This document shows positions 55,135 to 62,861 of a stretch of 64,000 nucleotides of DNA, in pieces (positions within the stretch are counted from its first letter, which is position 1; every line of letters begins with the position of its first letter). The translations under genes and the position numbers were made by a program. This stretch comes from Prevotella sp. CAG:1320 (GTDB taxonomy: Bacteria > Bacteroidota > Bacteroidia > Bacteroidales > Bacteroidaceae). The stretch lies in assembly GCA_000435635.1 (NCBI GenBank), contig FR882151.1, forward strand, positions 20,687 to 84,686. Reading direction: 5' to 3'. The notes beneath the pieces were generated by a model, which was not told where the DNA came from, ran no database searches, and saw only the letters and a list, made by a program, of their open reading frames with translations.

Positions 55135-55368
55135 TCCCATTCCCGTAACGCTACGCTGGCGAGAAGCCTGCGTGAAGTTGGTAGAGGAATGGGCATTCAT
55201 CGTACGCATATATAATAATGTCCACGTGCGCATACAAAAAGGTGCATCGTGTTCCCTCTTGCCCAACTCGTTCTAATAGATTGATTGGGGAGGTAAAACC
55301 GAATCGATCATTAGACTGCAAAAGGTTTCGTTTCCACTGAAAGGGGAAATCATAAAAGATTCCATAAG

Positions 55369-55441
55369 CGGAGCCTCGTGGAGTCGAACCACGTTGTCGG
55401 GATTTTCAGTCCCGCGCATACACCAAGTCTGCCAAAGCTCC
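55369..55441 (-). tRNA. tRNA-Phe (GAA)
   Basis: Acceptor GGAGCTT pairs with AGGCTCC; anticodon stem CGGGA/TCCCG with loop CTGAAAA, anticodon GAA; T arm CGTGG/CCACG with TTCGACT loop. The discriminator appears to be G rather than the usual A. CCA not encoded. Part of a three-tRNA cluster. Confidence 0.9.
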
Positions 55442-55448
55442 TTGCAAG

Positions 55449-55523
55449 TGATGAGGGCGGGAGGCGAACCCGCAACCTGATGCTTCGTAGGCACCCGCTC
55501 TTGTTCCATTGAGCTACCCCACC
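55449..55523 (-). tRNA. tRNA-Arg (ACG)
   Basis: Acceptor GGTGGGG pairs with CCTCATC (two G-U pairs); anticodon stem GGTGC/GCATC with loop CTACGAA, anticodon ACG (A34 would become inosine); T arm GCGGG/CCCGC. Discriminator A. Seven bases from tRNA-Phe. Confidence 0.92.
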
Positions 55524-55531
55524 AGGATAGC

Positions 55532-55617
55532 GGAAGCAGAAGGATTCGAACCTTCGAGACCTTTCACGGTCTAGCACGTTAGCGGTGTGCTGGTTTCAAC
55601 CACTCACCCATACTTCC
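55532..55617 (-). tRNA. tRNA-Ser (GCT) with C at position 33
   Basis: 86 bases, class II. Acceptor GGAAGTA/TGCTTCC, D stem GGT/ACC, variable arm GACC/GGTC, T arm GAAGG/CCTTC with TTCGAAT. The anticodon loop reads CCGCTAA, so anticodon GCT is preceded by C instead of the near-universal U33, and the top anticodon-stem pair is A-C. All other arms are intact. Confidence 0.85.
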
Positions 55618-55749
55618 TTTGTTTTGACATCGCGAAGATAGAAAGGGTGAGCGCAACCTTTTTTCGTAGCACGAAAAATTTTATAAAATCGCTTTGGATT
55701 ATAGGTCTTTTTTGCTAAATTCGTGGAAAAATCAATGAAAGGGTGCGGC

Positions 55750-56040
55750 ATGAATATACTAAAACCGATTATCATTTGCCTTGTGCTTGTAGCTTTAGAA
55801 CCCATAACGCTATATGCCCAAGAGAATATTGCCAAGGGACAGGCTGGCTATCTCTCCATTCACGACAAGACCAAAGGATTGAAACTGGGGGGCAAGGCAC
55901 AAGTACGACCTCTACAGGCGGCGATGGTATACGGTGCCCATACGGATGCCGGCACCCGCGGGCAGGCCACTAAGACCCATGAGAAGATGATACTAGTCTC
56001 GAAGGGCTACGAAACTAGTTTCATTGACCTTCGAGACTAG
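55750..56040 (+). CDS. Small exported hypothetical protein
   Basis: 96 residues from the ATG at 55750 (an earlier ATG at 55723 is possible). A signal peptide is clear: ILKPIIICLVLVALEPITLYAQ. The mature part, ENIAKGQAGYLSIHDKTKGLKLGGKAQVRPLQAAM, matches no family I know. The last 18 codons run into palindrome array H, so the natural C-terminus may have been lost when the array arose, or the gene is a remnant. The codon use before the array looks like ordinary coding sequence, but confidence is limited. Confidence 0.4.
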   Translation: MNILKPIIICLVLVALEPITLYAQENIAKGQAGYLSIHDKTKGLKLGGKAQVRPLQAAMVYGAHTDAGTRGQATKTHEKMILVSKGYETSFIDLRD

Positions 56041-56068
56041 TATCGCAGCCCTTCGAGACTAATATCCT
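55988..56068. repeat. Tandem palindrome array H (4 units, 22-bp period)
   Basis: Four 15-bp units at 55988, 56010, 56032 and 56054 with spacers AGGGCTA, TGACCTT, AGCCCTT. Core ACTAGT as in array G. Unit 2 has the perfect palindrome GAAACTAGTTTC. Unit 1 (GATACTAGTCTC core) and unit 3 (GAGACTAGTATC) are exact reverse complements. Ends 14 bases before the M28 peptidase stop codon on the opposite strand. Confidence 0.85.
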
Positions 56069-56081
56069 TGTTAGGGAGTGC

Positions 56082-57116
56082 CTACTCCTCCGTGTAGAGC
56101 ACTTGTATGACGGTCTGCCCCACAGCCCGCAAAGTGTTCTTGTCTATGTGGTCCATATTGTCACTGACCGTGTGCCACGTGGGGCCAAAGGAACTCTGCT
56201 GGCAGTCGGGATAATAGGGCACGATGTCGATGGTGGGTATCTTGGCGTTCTCGTTGACGGGAATATGGTCATCCGTCACCATGCCTCCCGCCTCGCGGGG
56301 GAAATAGCTGCCGCAGTCCACCTGGCGGGCAGCCCGCCACACTTTCTTCACTATTTCCGGCGCGTACTGCAAGGACATGCCCTCCTGGTAGAAGCGTGCG
56401 CCTTGGCCTCCCACCATGTCCAGCAGGATGCCGTAGCGAGCCTCGTAGCCCTGGGGCAGGTTCTTGCTCCAGTATTGCGCCCCCAGTGCCCATGAGTTGC
56501 CATCATCAGGCGTATCGCTCCAACTAGGCGTTCCCCAGTCTTCCGCGTCAAAGCACACGAAGTCCACACCCAAGTCTCCTTGCCCAGGCTTCTCGGCAGA
56601 CGAACGCAACAAGCGAGCTATCTCCAGCATCACGGCCACGCCACTGGCCCCGTCGTTAGCTCCCATGATGGGTTTGCGCCAATTGGCGCTATCGGGGTCG
56701 TTGTCTGCCCAGGGCCGGGAATCATAGTGGGCGCAAAGCAATATACGGGTGGTCGCCTCCGGACGATAGGATGCCATGATGTTACGTGCCTTCAGCGTGG
56801 TACCGTCGTAACCCTTGAGGTCCGCACGCTGCTCCACCACCTCGCAGCCATAGGAACGAAACTTGTCAGCTATCCAGTCGGCACACTGGTCGTGCGCCTC
56901 TGTATTCATGGAGCGGTAACCAAAGTCGCATTGGACGGCGCAAAAAGCATAAGCCGAGTCGGCATTGAACGTGGGGCCAACGGGATTGACTTTCTCCGCC
57001 TCCTCCATCTCAGCCACTTGAGAGGTATCACCGCTCATGGACTTCCATGCCCAAAAGCCACCCGCCAACGCCGCCACAACGACAGCGGTTGCCACTATCT
57101 TCATCTTGGTTTTCAT
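56082..57116 (-). CDS. M28-family zinc peptidase / glutaminyl cyclase-like protein
   Basis: 344 residues from the ATG at 57116, which overlaps the upstream stop (ATGA). One N-terminal membrane span or signal anchor (IVATAVVVAALAGGFWAW). Zinc ligands in LLCAHYDSRPWAD, MGANDGASGVAVMLE and CFDAEDWG, plus WHTVSDNMDHID near the C-terminus. The short, compact form fits glutaminyl-peptide cyclotransferase-like M28 members of Bacteroidetes. Probably periplasmic. Cotranscribed with the C26-M19 fusion, suggesting peptide or gamma-glutamyl turnover. Confidence 0.88.
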   Translation of the reverse strand: MKTKMKIVATAVVVAALAGGFWAWKSMSGDTSQVAEMEEAEKVNPVGPTFNADSAYAFCAVQCDFGYRSMNTEAHDQCADWIADKFRSYGCEVVEQRADLKGYDGTTLKARNIMASYRPEATTRILLCAHYDSRPWADNDPDSANWRKPIMGANDGASGVAVMLEIARLLRSSAEKPGQGDLGVDFVCFDAEDWGTPSWSDTPDDGNSWALGAQYWSKNLPQGYEARYGILLDMVGGQGARFYQEGMSLQYAPEIVKKVWRAARQVDCGSYFPREAGGMVTDDHIPVNENAKIPTIDIVPYYPDCQQSSFGPTWHTVSDNMDHIDKNTLRAVGQTVIQVLYTEE

Positions 57117-58903
57117 CTTGGTTGTTGATTTCTCTTGTTTTGTACTTGCTCCATCACACGCAGCCAATTGCCACCCCATATCAGGGCAATATCCCGCTCG
57201 CTATATCGCTTGCGCAACAAGCGGATGGTGAAATTAATGGCCTCGGAAGCGTCAGCGAAACCGCTCACTCCTCCATCTCCGTCAAAATCGGTACCTAAAC
57301 CCACGTGCTCGATACCCATCACCTGGATGGCATGCTCCAAATGGGCTACGGCATCCTCTATGGTAGCCGTGCCATTTTGGCGCAGGAATCCGTGATAGAG
57401 CGTGGTTTGCGCCACGCCGCCAGACTTAGCGAGCGCACGGAGTTGCTCATCGGAAAGATTGCGCGGCACGTCGCAAAGCGACTTGCAATTGGAGTGGCTG
57501 CAGACAATGGGCAACTCGCTCACCCGCATGGCATCGTAGAAGCTCTCCTCGCTGGCGTGGCTCAAGTCCACCATGACGCCCTGCCTGTTCATCTCTTTCA
57601 CCACCCGCGCCCCAAAATCGCTTAACCCACGATGGGTCTTCTCGCCTCTTGCGCTATCGCAGATATCATTGTCGCCATTATGACAAAGCGTGATGTAAAC
57701 TATACCCCGTCGGGCGAAATGGGCGATATTGGAAAGACTGCCCTCCAATGCCAAACCGTTCTCTATGCCCAGCATGACGCTCTTGCGCCCCCGCCGTTTG
57801 TTGGCATACAACTCAGCGGGCGTACGGGCGATACTTACATGGTCGGGATAGGAGGAAGTGACACGCTCTATCTCGTCGAATATCAAATCCGCATAGGCTT
57901 TCGGGGAGATGCCGTCAACGTACTTTTCCCCGCCATTGATTTTGCGGTAGTCTACCTTATCGGCAAAACGTTCTCCCGCCTTGGGCTGCGGCAGATAAGC
58001 CACCATCGTCACGGCATCCAACTTGCCCTCCGTCATCTTGTGGAGGTCTACCAGCACCCTGGTGTCTCGCCGCTCAAAATGGATGCCCTGGGGGAAGAAC
58101 ATAGGCGTATCGCAATGGGAGTCGAGTGTCAGTACTTGGCGATGCAGCTCCTTGGCCTGGGCAAATTCCCTGGCCCGCTCCACCAACCAGCGGAAAAGGG
58201 GCTGTCCATCTTCCCCTAGCCACTCGGGATGCCATTGAACGCCTATGATGGACTTTCCGTCATGGCTCTCCATGGCCTCTATCGTACCATCCACCGCCTT
58301 GGCGGTTACCCAGAAACAACTCCCTGGATCGCTCACCGCCTGATGGTGGAAGCTGTTGACAAAGATGTTTTCTCTTTGGTAAAGGTCACGCAAGACAGAA
58401 CCATCCATGAGCTGAACCGTGTGGGTAGGCTCCGAGCGGTCTGCGTCTTGGTCATGCTTGACGCTCACCTGGATATCTTGCGCCACTTTCCCACCCAAGG
58501 CAATGGCCAAGGTTTGTATGCCCCGACAGATGCCCAGCATGGGTATCTGCCGTTGGAAAGCCAAGCGAGCCATGACCAGCTCCGCCTCGTCGCGCTCCTT
58601 ATTAATATGGTGTAACCGGGGGATAGGCTCCTCCCCATACCATAAAGGGTTATGGTCTCCACCGCCAGTGAACACCAACGCGTCTATACGGTCTAAAGTG
58701 TCAACGATAACCCTGGGCTCTGTCACGGGAGGTATCAACACAGGAACACCGCCAGCCGCTACTATCTGCTGATGGTAAACAGCTCGCAGTGTTACGTCTA
58801 TGTCTGAAAAATTACCCGTAAGACCAACCACGGGTCGGTGGTTGGTCGCAGGAGGAGTCGTGTGGAGACAATCCAAGCATGACCCTAGGTCAAATGCCGC
58901 CAT
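57113..58903 (-). CDS. Fusion of class I glutamine amidotransferase-like (C26) hydrolase and M19 dipeptidase
   Basis: 596 residues. Residues about 22-245 form a C26/PuuD-like domain with nucleophile Cys126 in LGICRGIQ and His225/Glu227 in VQWHPEW. After a short linker, residues about 258-590 form a renal-dipeptidase-like M19 domain: HxD motif DSHCDTP (261-267), GIENGLAL, VDLSHASEESF, VCSHSNCKSLC, and GLGTDFDGDG. Metal ligands appear complete. The two activities together could hydrolyse gamma-glutamyl amides and then dipeptides. No signal peptide is evident. Two genes downstream and upstream are packed within 3 bases. Confidence 0.88.
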   Translation of the reverse strand: MAAFDLGSCLDCLHTTPPATNHRPVVGLTGNFSDIDVTLRAVYHQQIVAAGGVPVLIPPVTEPRVIVDTLDRIDALVFTGGGDHNPLWYGEEPIPRLHHINKERDEAELVMARLAFQRQIPMLGICRGIQTLAIALGGKVAQDIQVSVKHDQDADRSEPTHTVQLMDGSVLRDLYQRENIFVNSFHHQAVSDPGSCFWVTAKAVDGTIEAMESHDGKSIIGVQWHPEWLGEDGQPLFRWLVERAREFAQAKELHRQVLTLDSHCDTPMFFPQGIHFERRDTRVLVDLHKMTEGKLDAVTMVAYLPQPKAGERFADKVDYRKINGGEKYVDGISPKAYADLIFDEIERVTSSYPDHVSIARTPAELYANKRRGRKSVMLGIENGLALEGSLSNIAHFARRGIVYITLCHNGDNDICDSARGEKTHRGLSDFGARVVKEMNRQGVMVDLSHASEESFYDAMRVSELPIVCSHSNCKSLCDVPRNLSDEQLRALAKSGGVAQTTLYHGFLRQNGTATIEDAVAHLEHAIQVMGIEHVGLGTDFDGDGGVSGFADASEAINFTIRLLRKRYSERDIALIWGGNWLRVMEQVQNKRNQQPR

Positions 58904-58905
58904 GA

Positions 58906-59367
58906 TTAATCTATGATGACAGGTATCTCGCGCTTGATGCTTTGCTCCAGGGAGATGAGCGTCTCGGTGGAGACCACTCCGGGAATGGATTGCAATTTAT
59001 TGTTGAGCAAATCCATGAGTTGCTCGTTATCTTTCGCGTAAAGCTTCAACAGCATCGTGTAAGGCCCCGTAGTGAAATGGCATTCCACGACTTCCTCAAT
59101 GTTCATCAGCCGCTCCACCACTTTCTTGTACATGCTGCCTCGCTCCAGGTTGATACCCACATAAGTGCAAGAAGCGTAACCAAGGCTCTTTGGGTTTACG
59201 TCAAAGCCGCTGCCCATGATGGCTCCTATTTTAATAAGGTGTTGTACACGCTGGTGAATAGCCGCCCTGGATACGCCACATTCCGCTGCCACGTCCTTGA
59301 AAGGGATACGTGCGTTCTTCGAGAGAATGCTGAGTATCTGCTTATCGAGCTTGTCAATTTTCTCCAT
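58906..59367 (-). CDS. Lrp/AsnC-family transcriptional regulator
   Basis: 153 residues. N-terminal HTH (LDKQILSILSKNARIPFKDVAAECGVSRAAIHQRVQHL, about 6-45) and C-terminal RAM domain (about 70-150; EEVVECHFTTGPYTMLLKLYAKD). Such proteins respond to amino acids. It is the first gene of the leftward trio with the C26-M19 fusion and M28 peptidase (3-base gap), so it may control peptide use. Promoter TATATTTG at 59414-59407. Confidence 0.93.
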   Translation of the reverse strand: MEKIDKLDKQILSILSKNARIPFKDVAAECGVSRAAIHQRVQHLIKIGAIMGSGFDVNPKSLGYASCTYVGINLERGSMYKKVVERLMNIEEVVECHFTTGPYTMLLKLYAKDNEQLMDLLNNKLQSIPGVVSTETLISLEQSIKREIPVIID

Positions 59368-59406
59368 AAGTTCGTAGATTTATAGTTAATTCCTTTAATT
59401 TGGTAG

Positions 59407-59414
59407 CAAATATA
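59407..59414 (-). promoter_or_regulatory. -7 promoter element TATATTTG of the Lrp operon
   Basis: Minus-strand match to TAnnTTTG, 40 bases before the start at 59367. Confidence 0.5.
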
Positions 59415-59441
59415 GTAATTATAAATGATACCATCAACAAA

Positions 59442-59471
59442 ATGCACGAAAATCTTTCGACTTTCGTGCAT
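59442..59471 (-). terminator. Hairpin between FKBP cluster and Lrp operon
   Basis: Perfect 10-bp inverted repeat ATGCACGAAA / TTTCGTGCAT around a 10-base loop, about 97 bases beyond the last FKBP gene; probable terminator of the leftward FKBP transcript. Confidence 0.55.
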
Positions 59472-59567
59472 CATGTAAGTTATTTTAAGACTTTTGGGCT
59501 AAATTCCCCCTAAAAAGCAATCCCACATTAAGGGAAGCCACGGAGATATTGACCCATGGCATAAACA

Positions 59568-60464
59568 CTACTTCTTCTCCACTTGCCCCGTTTTTTCCTG
59601 CGTCTTCTGTCTAGGCGTAAGTGGCTCTGGTTTCGTAGGAGGATTCACGATGCTCTTTAATTCCATGGTGAAAACAAGCGTGGAATAAGGAGGTATCTGT
59701 CCGCTCTGGCGGGAGCCGTAAGCCAGCTCCTGCGGGATGTAGACTTCCCACTTGCTGCCCACGGGCATCAAGGTAAGTGCCTCCGCCCAACCTTTAATGA
59801 GGTGTTTCAGCCTGAATTTGTCCGACTCCTCATTATGCTTGGCCGTGGAATCAAATACTGTGCCGTCTATCAACCGACCCTCATATACCACTTCCACCTC
59901 ATCCTCGGCAGTGGGAACCGGACCATTGCCTTTCACGAGCACCTTATATTGCAATCCACTGGCGGTGGTCTGCACGCCTGGTTTCTTGGCATTGGCCTCC
60001 AACCACTCCCTGCCAGGAGCGGCCATCAGGCTATCCAGATATCGCATGGCATCCCGCTGGGTAAAGATATCGTGGTCTTTCAACAACATGGCGGTAAATC
60101 CCTGATGGAAAATATCCTCCTCTATGGAATCTCCCGTGGACTTGAGGCGGTTTCTCATGCTGGGCAAAATGCGTTGCTCTACCATCTGGGCTATCTGCAT
60201 GCCCACAATATAAGCCGTGCCCTTGGGGTCGTTTGCCACTTTTATCCCCTCCAGGTAACCTCTCACGAAGTCAGCCATGTAGGCGGTGTCTACGCTATAG
60301 CTTTGTTGCACATAGGGAATGAGTCCCTCCGTGGAGCAAGCACCCGCGGCATAACTCAAAGAGTCAGACTCCGAGGCCAATGTCACCGCTCCATCCGCCT
60401 TCTGCGCTCTACAAAAAGAAGCACTCGCCATGAAGACGAGTGCCCATATCATCAGTTTTCTCAT
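59568..60464 (-). CDS. FKBP-type peptidyl-prolyl isomerase, periplasmic
   Basis: 298 residues from the ATG at 60464 (60473 possible). Cleavable signal peptide (LMIWALVFMASASFCRAQ). FKBP-N helical dimerisation domain about 35-165, FKBP catalytic domain about 175-275 with ASGLQYKVLVKGNG, VVYEGRLIDGTVFDST, KHLIKGWAEAL and VYIPQELAYGSR. The tail is Pro/Lys-rich (PTKPEPLTPRQKTQEKTGQVEKK). Third of three consecutive FKBP genes. A folding helper for exported proteins. Confidence 0.92.
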   Translation of the reverse strand: MRKLMIWALVFMASASFCRAQKADGAVTLASESDSLSYAAGACSTEGLIPYVQQSYSVDTAYMADFVRGYLEGIKVANDPKGTAYIVGMQIAQMVEQRILPSMRNRLKSTGDSIEEDIFHQGFTAMLLKDHDIFTQRDAMRYLDSLMAAPGREWLEANAKKPGVQTTASGLQYKVLVKGNGPVPTAEDEVEVVYEGRLIDGTVFDSTAKHNEESDKFRLKHLIKGWAEALTLMPVGSKWEVYIPQELAYGSRQSGQIPPYSTLVFTMELKSIVNPPTKPEPLTPRQKTQEKTGQVEKK

Positions 60465-60479
60465 ATCTGTCAATGAAGA

Positions 60480-61361
60480 TTACCTCTTGGCGTTAGCCTT
60501 GATCAACTCAATCTTGAAGATAAGCACGGAGAAAGGCTTGATGTCGGCACCTTGCTGACGAGGGCCATAAGCCAGCTCTTGGGGAATATATACCTCCCAT
60601 ACAGAGCCCTCAGGCATGTGGGTCAAAGCCTCGCTCCATCCCTTGATGACCTGGTTTGCGCGCATCTTGGCGCTTTCCTTACGCTTGTAGGAGCTGTCAA
60701 ACACCTTTCCTTCCAAGGTACGACCCTCATAATTCACCTCTACCAAAGAGGTATCCTTAGGCATCTCACCCTTGCCTTCCTTGATTACCTTATATTGTAC
60801 ACCAGAGGGGAGAGTCACCACGCCAGCCTTCTTCTTGTTCTCCGCCAAGAATTTCTCGCCGGCTTTCTTGTTGTCACCATACTGCTCCTCCATGCTCTTA
60901 GCCTTGATTTCCTGCATCAAGCGCTGAGCGGTGTAGGCAGCCTGGTCCAACGTCATCAGGCCTTCCTCGCCCTTGACACCGGTGATGAAAGCGGCCATGT
61001 AATTCTTCATGGAGATGGTCTTGGTGGAATCTTCACCGAAAACCTCGTGATTGATACCCTTAATCATCATGCCTCCAACCTGCTGGCCAATCTGTATACC
61101 GGCATAGTAAGCGGTTTTCTTCTTGTCATCACCCGCATTGACACCGTCGTTCAAACCACGGATAAATTCGTCTATATAAGCGGTATCCACGCCCAAGCGC
61201 ATCACGATGTAATCCCTCAGACCTTGCGTTTGGGACAAACCGAGCGCATAGCTCATCGTATCAATGTCGGTCTTCAAGTTTGCCTTGGGAGTAGAATTGC
61301 CACAACCCACGAAAGTGGCAGCGGCTAAAGCCATAAAGGCTCCGATAATTAACTTTCTCAT
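60480..61361 (-). CDS. FKBP-type peptidyl-prolyl isomerase, lipoprotein
   Basis: 293 residues from the ATG at 61361; 13 earlier codons are open but would spoil the signal. Lipobox FVGC with Cys20, then GNSTPKANLKTDIDTMSYALGLSQTQ. FKBP-N about 35-170, catalytic FKBP about 180-285 (LPSGVQYKVIKEGKGEMP, VNYEGRTLEGKVFDSSYKR, VYIPQELAYGPRQQGADIKPFS). Second of the three FKBP genes; membrane-anchored in contrast to its neighbours. Confidence 0.92.
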   Translation of the reverse strand: MRKLIIGAFMALAAATFVGCGNSTPKANLKTDIDTMSYALGLSQTQGLRDYIVMRLGVDTAYIDEFIRGLNDGVNAGDDKKKTAYYAGIQIGQQVGGMMIKGINHEVFGEDSTKTISMKNYMAAFITGVKGEEGLMTLDQAAYTAQRLMQEIKAKSMEEQYGDNKKAGEKFLAENKKKAGVVTLPSGVQYKVIKEGKGEMPKDTSLVEVNYEGRTLEGKVFDSSYKRKESAKMRANQVIKGWSEALTHMPEGSVWEVYIPQELAYGPRQQGADIKPFSVLIFKIELIKANAKR

Positions 61362-61401
61362 TGTTGTTGTTCGTTTTATTGTCTTTATTTGTTTTTCCAA
61401 C

Positions 61402-62007
61402 TTATTTTACGGCTATCAACTCCACGTCAAACACCAAAGCCGCATAGGGAGGTATCGACGCGCCCGCTCCGTTAGCTCCATAACCCAGTTGATAGGGGAT
61501 GAAGAAACGATACTTGGCACCTTCCTGCATCAGTTGCAGCCCCTCCGTCCATCCAGCGATCACGCCGTTCAAGGGGAACGTAGCCGTTTGGCCTCTCTTA
61601 TAAGAACTGTCGAATATAGTGCCGTCTATCAGCGTGCCCTCGTAATGACATTCCACCTGGTCTGTTGCCTTGGGCTTCTTGCCGTTGCCATCACGCAACA
61701 CTTGGTATTGCAGTCCGCTGGGCAGGGTGATAACGCCCTCCTTCTTGCCATTCTCCGCCAAGAAGTTCTCGCCTGCCACCTTCGCCGCCTTACCTTTCTC
61801 CTCGGCCGCCGCTCTCTGCTTGGCCTCCTGCTCTGCGAAGAACTGCTGCACGAGTTTTTGAGCCTCGCTATCACTCACCTGCAATGAATTGCCCGCTATT
61901 ACATCCTTGATGGCTTGGGAAAAATCGTCAATGTCCAAGCTTGTGGCACCCATTTGGGCCAACTGCCTGCCAATGCCAAGACCCAAGGCGTAGCTTACTT
62001 TATCCAT
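61402..62007 (-). CDS. FKBP-type peptidyl-prolyl isomerase, no signal peptide
   Basis: 201 residues. Starts directly with the dimerisation domain (MDKVSYALGLGIGRQLAQMG), so it is probably cytoplasmic. Helical linker rich in Ala/Glu/Lys (about 60-90), then FKBP domain (LPSGLQYQVLRDGNGKKP, CHYEGTLIDGTIFDSSYKRG, FFIPYQLGYGANGAGASIPPYA). First of the three FKBP genes, with promoter TAACTTTG at 62061-62054. Confidence 0.93.
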   Translation of the reverse strand: MDKVSYALGLGIGRQLAQMGATSLDIDDFSQAIKDVIAGNSLQVSDSEAQKLVQQFFAEQEAKQRAAAEEKGKAAKVAGENFLAENGKKEGVITLPSGLQYQVLRDGNGKKPKATDQVECHYEGTLIDGTIFDSSYKRGQTATFPLNGVIAGWTEGLQLMQEGAKYRFFIPYQLGYGANGAGASIPPYAALVFDVELIAVK

Positions 62008-62053
62008 AAATAATCCGTAATTGTTGTAAGGTGTTCTGTATTAAAAACGGGTG

Positions 62054-62111
62054 CAAAGTTAATACTTTTTCTTTTATACAGAAGTTATTTGCGGAAAAAT
62101 TGCTAATTTTG
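62054..62111. promoter_or_regulatory. Divergent promoters of FKBP cluster and sirtuin
   Basis: Minus strand TAACTTTG at 62061-62054 for the FKBP genes; plus strand TAATTTTG at 62104-62111, 22 bases before the sirtuin ATG. Confidence 0.5.
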
Positions 62112-62133
62112 TGTATTCTTAATACCTTAGACT

Positions 62134-62850
62134 ATGAAGAAGATCGTATTCTTGACTGGAGCTGGCATGTCCGTGGAGAGCGGCTTCAAGACTTTCAGGG
62201 GCAACGATGGCCTATGGGAAAACTACCCCGTGGAGCAAGTGGCCTCACATGAGGGATGGGAAGCGAACCCCACATTAGTGACCAACTTCTATAACATGTT
62301 GCGCAAGAAACTCTACGCGGCAAAGCCTAATGAGGGACATCGACTGATACACGAGCTGGAACGGAAGTACGACGTGACCGTGGTGACGCAAAACGTGGAC
62401 AACCTGCACGAAAAGGCTGGTTCCTCCAAGGTAATCCATCTGCACGGAGAGCTGACTAAAGTATGCTCTTCCCGAGACCCTTACGATGAACGTTTTATCC
62501 AAGAGTTGCCAGAAGACAATTGCGAAGTGGCACCTGGCACATTAGCGGAAGACGGCAGTTTGCTGCGTCCTTTCATCGTATTCTTTGGCGAAAGCGTTCC
62601 CATGATGATGCCTGCCACAGAAGAGGCAAGAAGGGCGGACCTCTTTGTCATCATCGGCACCTCGCTCAACGTCTATCCCGCCGCGGGCTTGCTGCAATAC
62701 ACCAAGCCTGGCACGCCCATCTACCTGATAGACCCCAGCCCTGTGGCCACCACCCATGGACTAAGAGAAGTAGTCCATATCCGCAAAGGCGCCAGCGAGG
62801 GCATGAGAGAACTGATGGAAACAATCGCCTCACAAACCAACAACGATTAA
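62134..62850 (+). CDS. Sirtuin-family NAD-dependent protein deacylase
   Basis: 238 residues. NAD-binding VFLTGAGMSVESGFKTFRG (5-23), TQNVDNLHEKAG (86-96 region) and catalytic His104 in HLHGE, then FVIIGTSLNVYPAAGLL. Bacterial CobB-like size. The zinc module is incomplete: only Cys111 and Cys130 remain of the four cysteines, so the fold there must be stabilised otherwise. Removes acetyl or longer acyl groups from lysines. Followed after 11 bases by the nucleoside kinase gene. Confidence 0.92.
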   Translation: MKKIVFLTGAGMSVESGFKTFRGNDGLWENYPVEQVASHEGWEANPTLVTNFYNMLRKKLYAAKPNEGHRLIHELERKYDVTVVTQNVDNLHEKAGSSKVIHLHGELTKVCSSRDPYDERFIQELPEDNCEVAPGTLAEDGSLLRPFIVFFGESVPMMMPATEEARRADLFVIIGTSLNVYPAAGLLQYTKPGTPIYLIDPSPVATTHGLREVVHIRKGASEGMRELMETIASQTNND

Positions 62851-62861
62851 ACCTCTTCACT

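Noticed and set aside
55369-55617. tRNA cluster as an integration site of a mobile island
   Set aside because: No integrase, no repeated tRNA end fragment found nearby; the truncated WYL-type gene alone is not enough.
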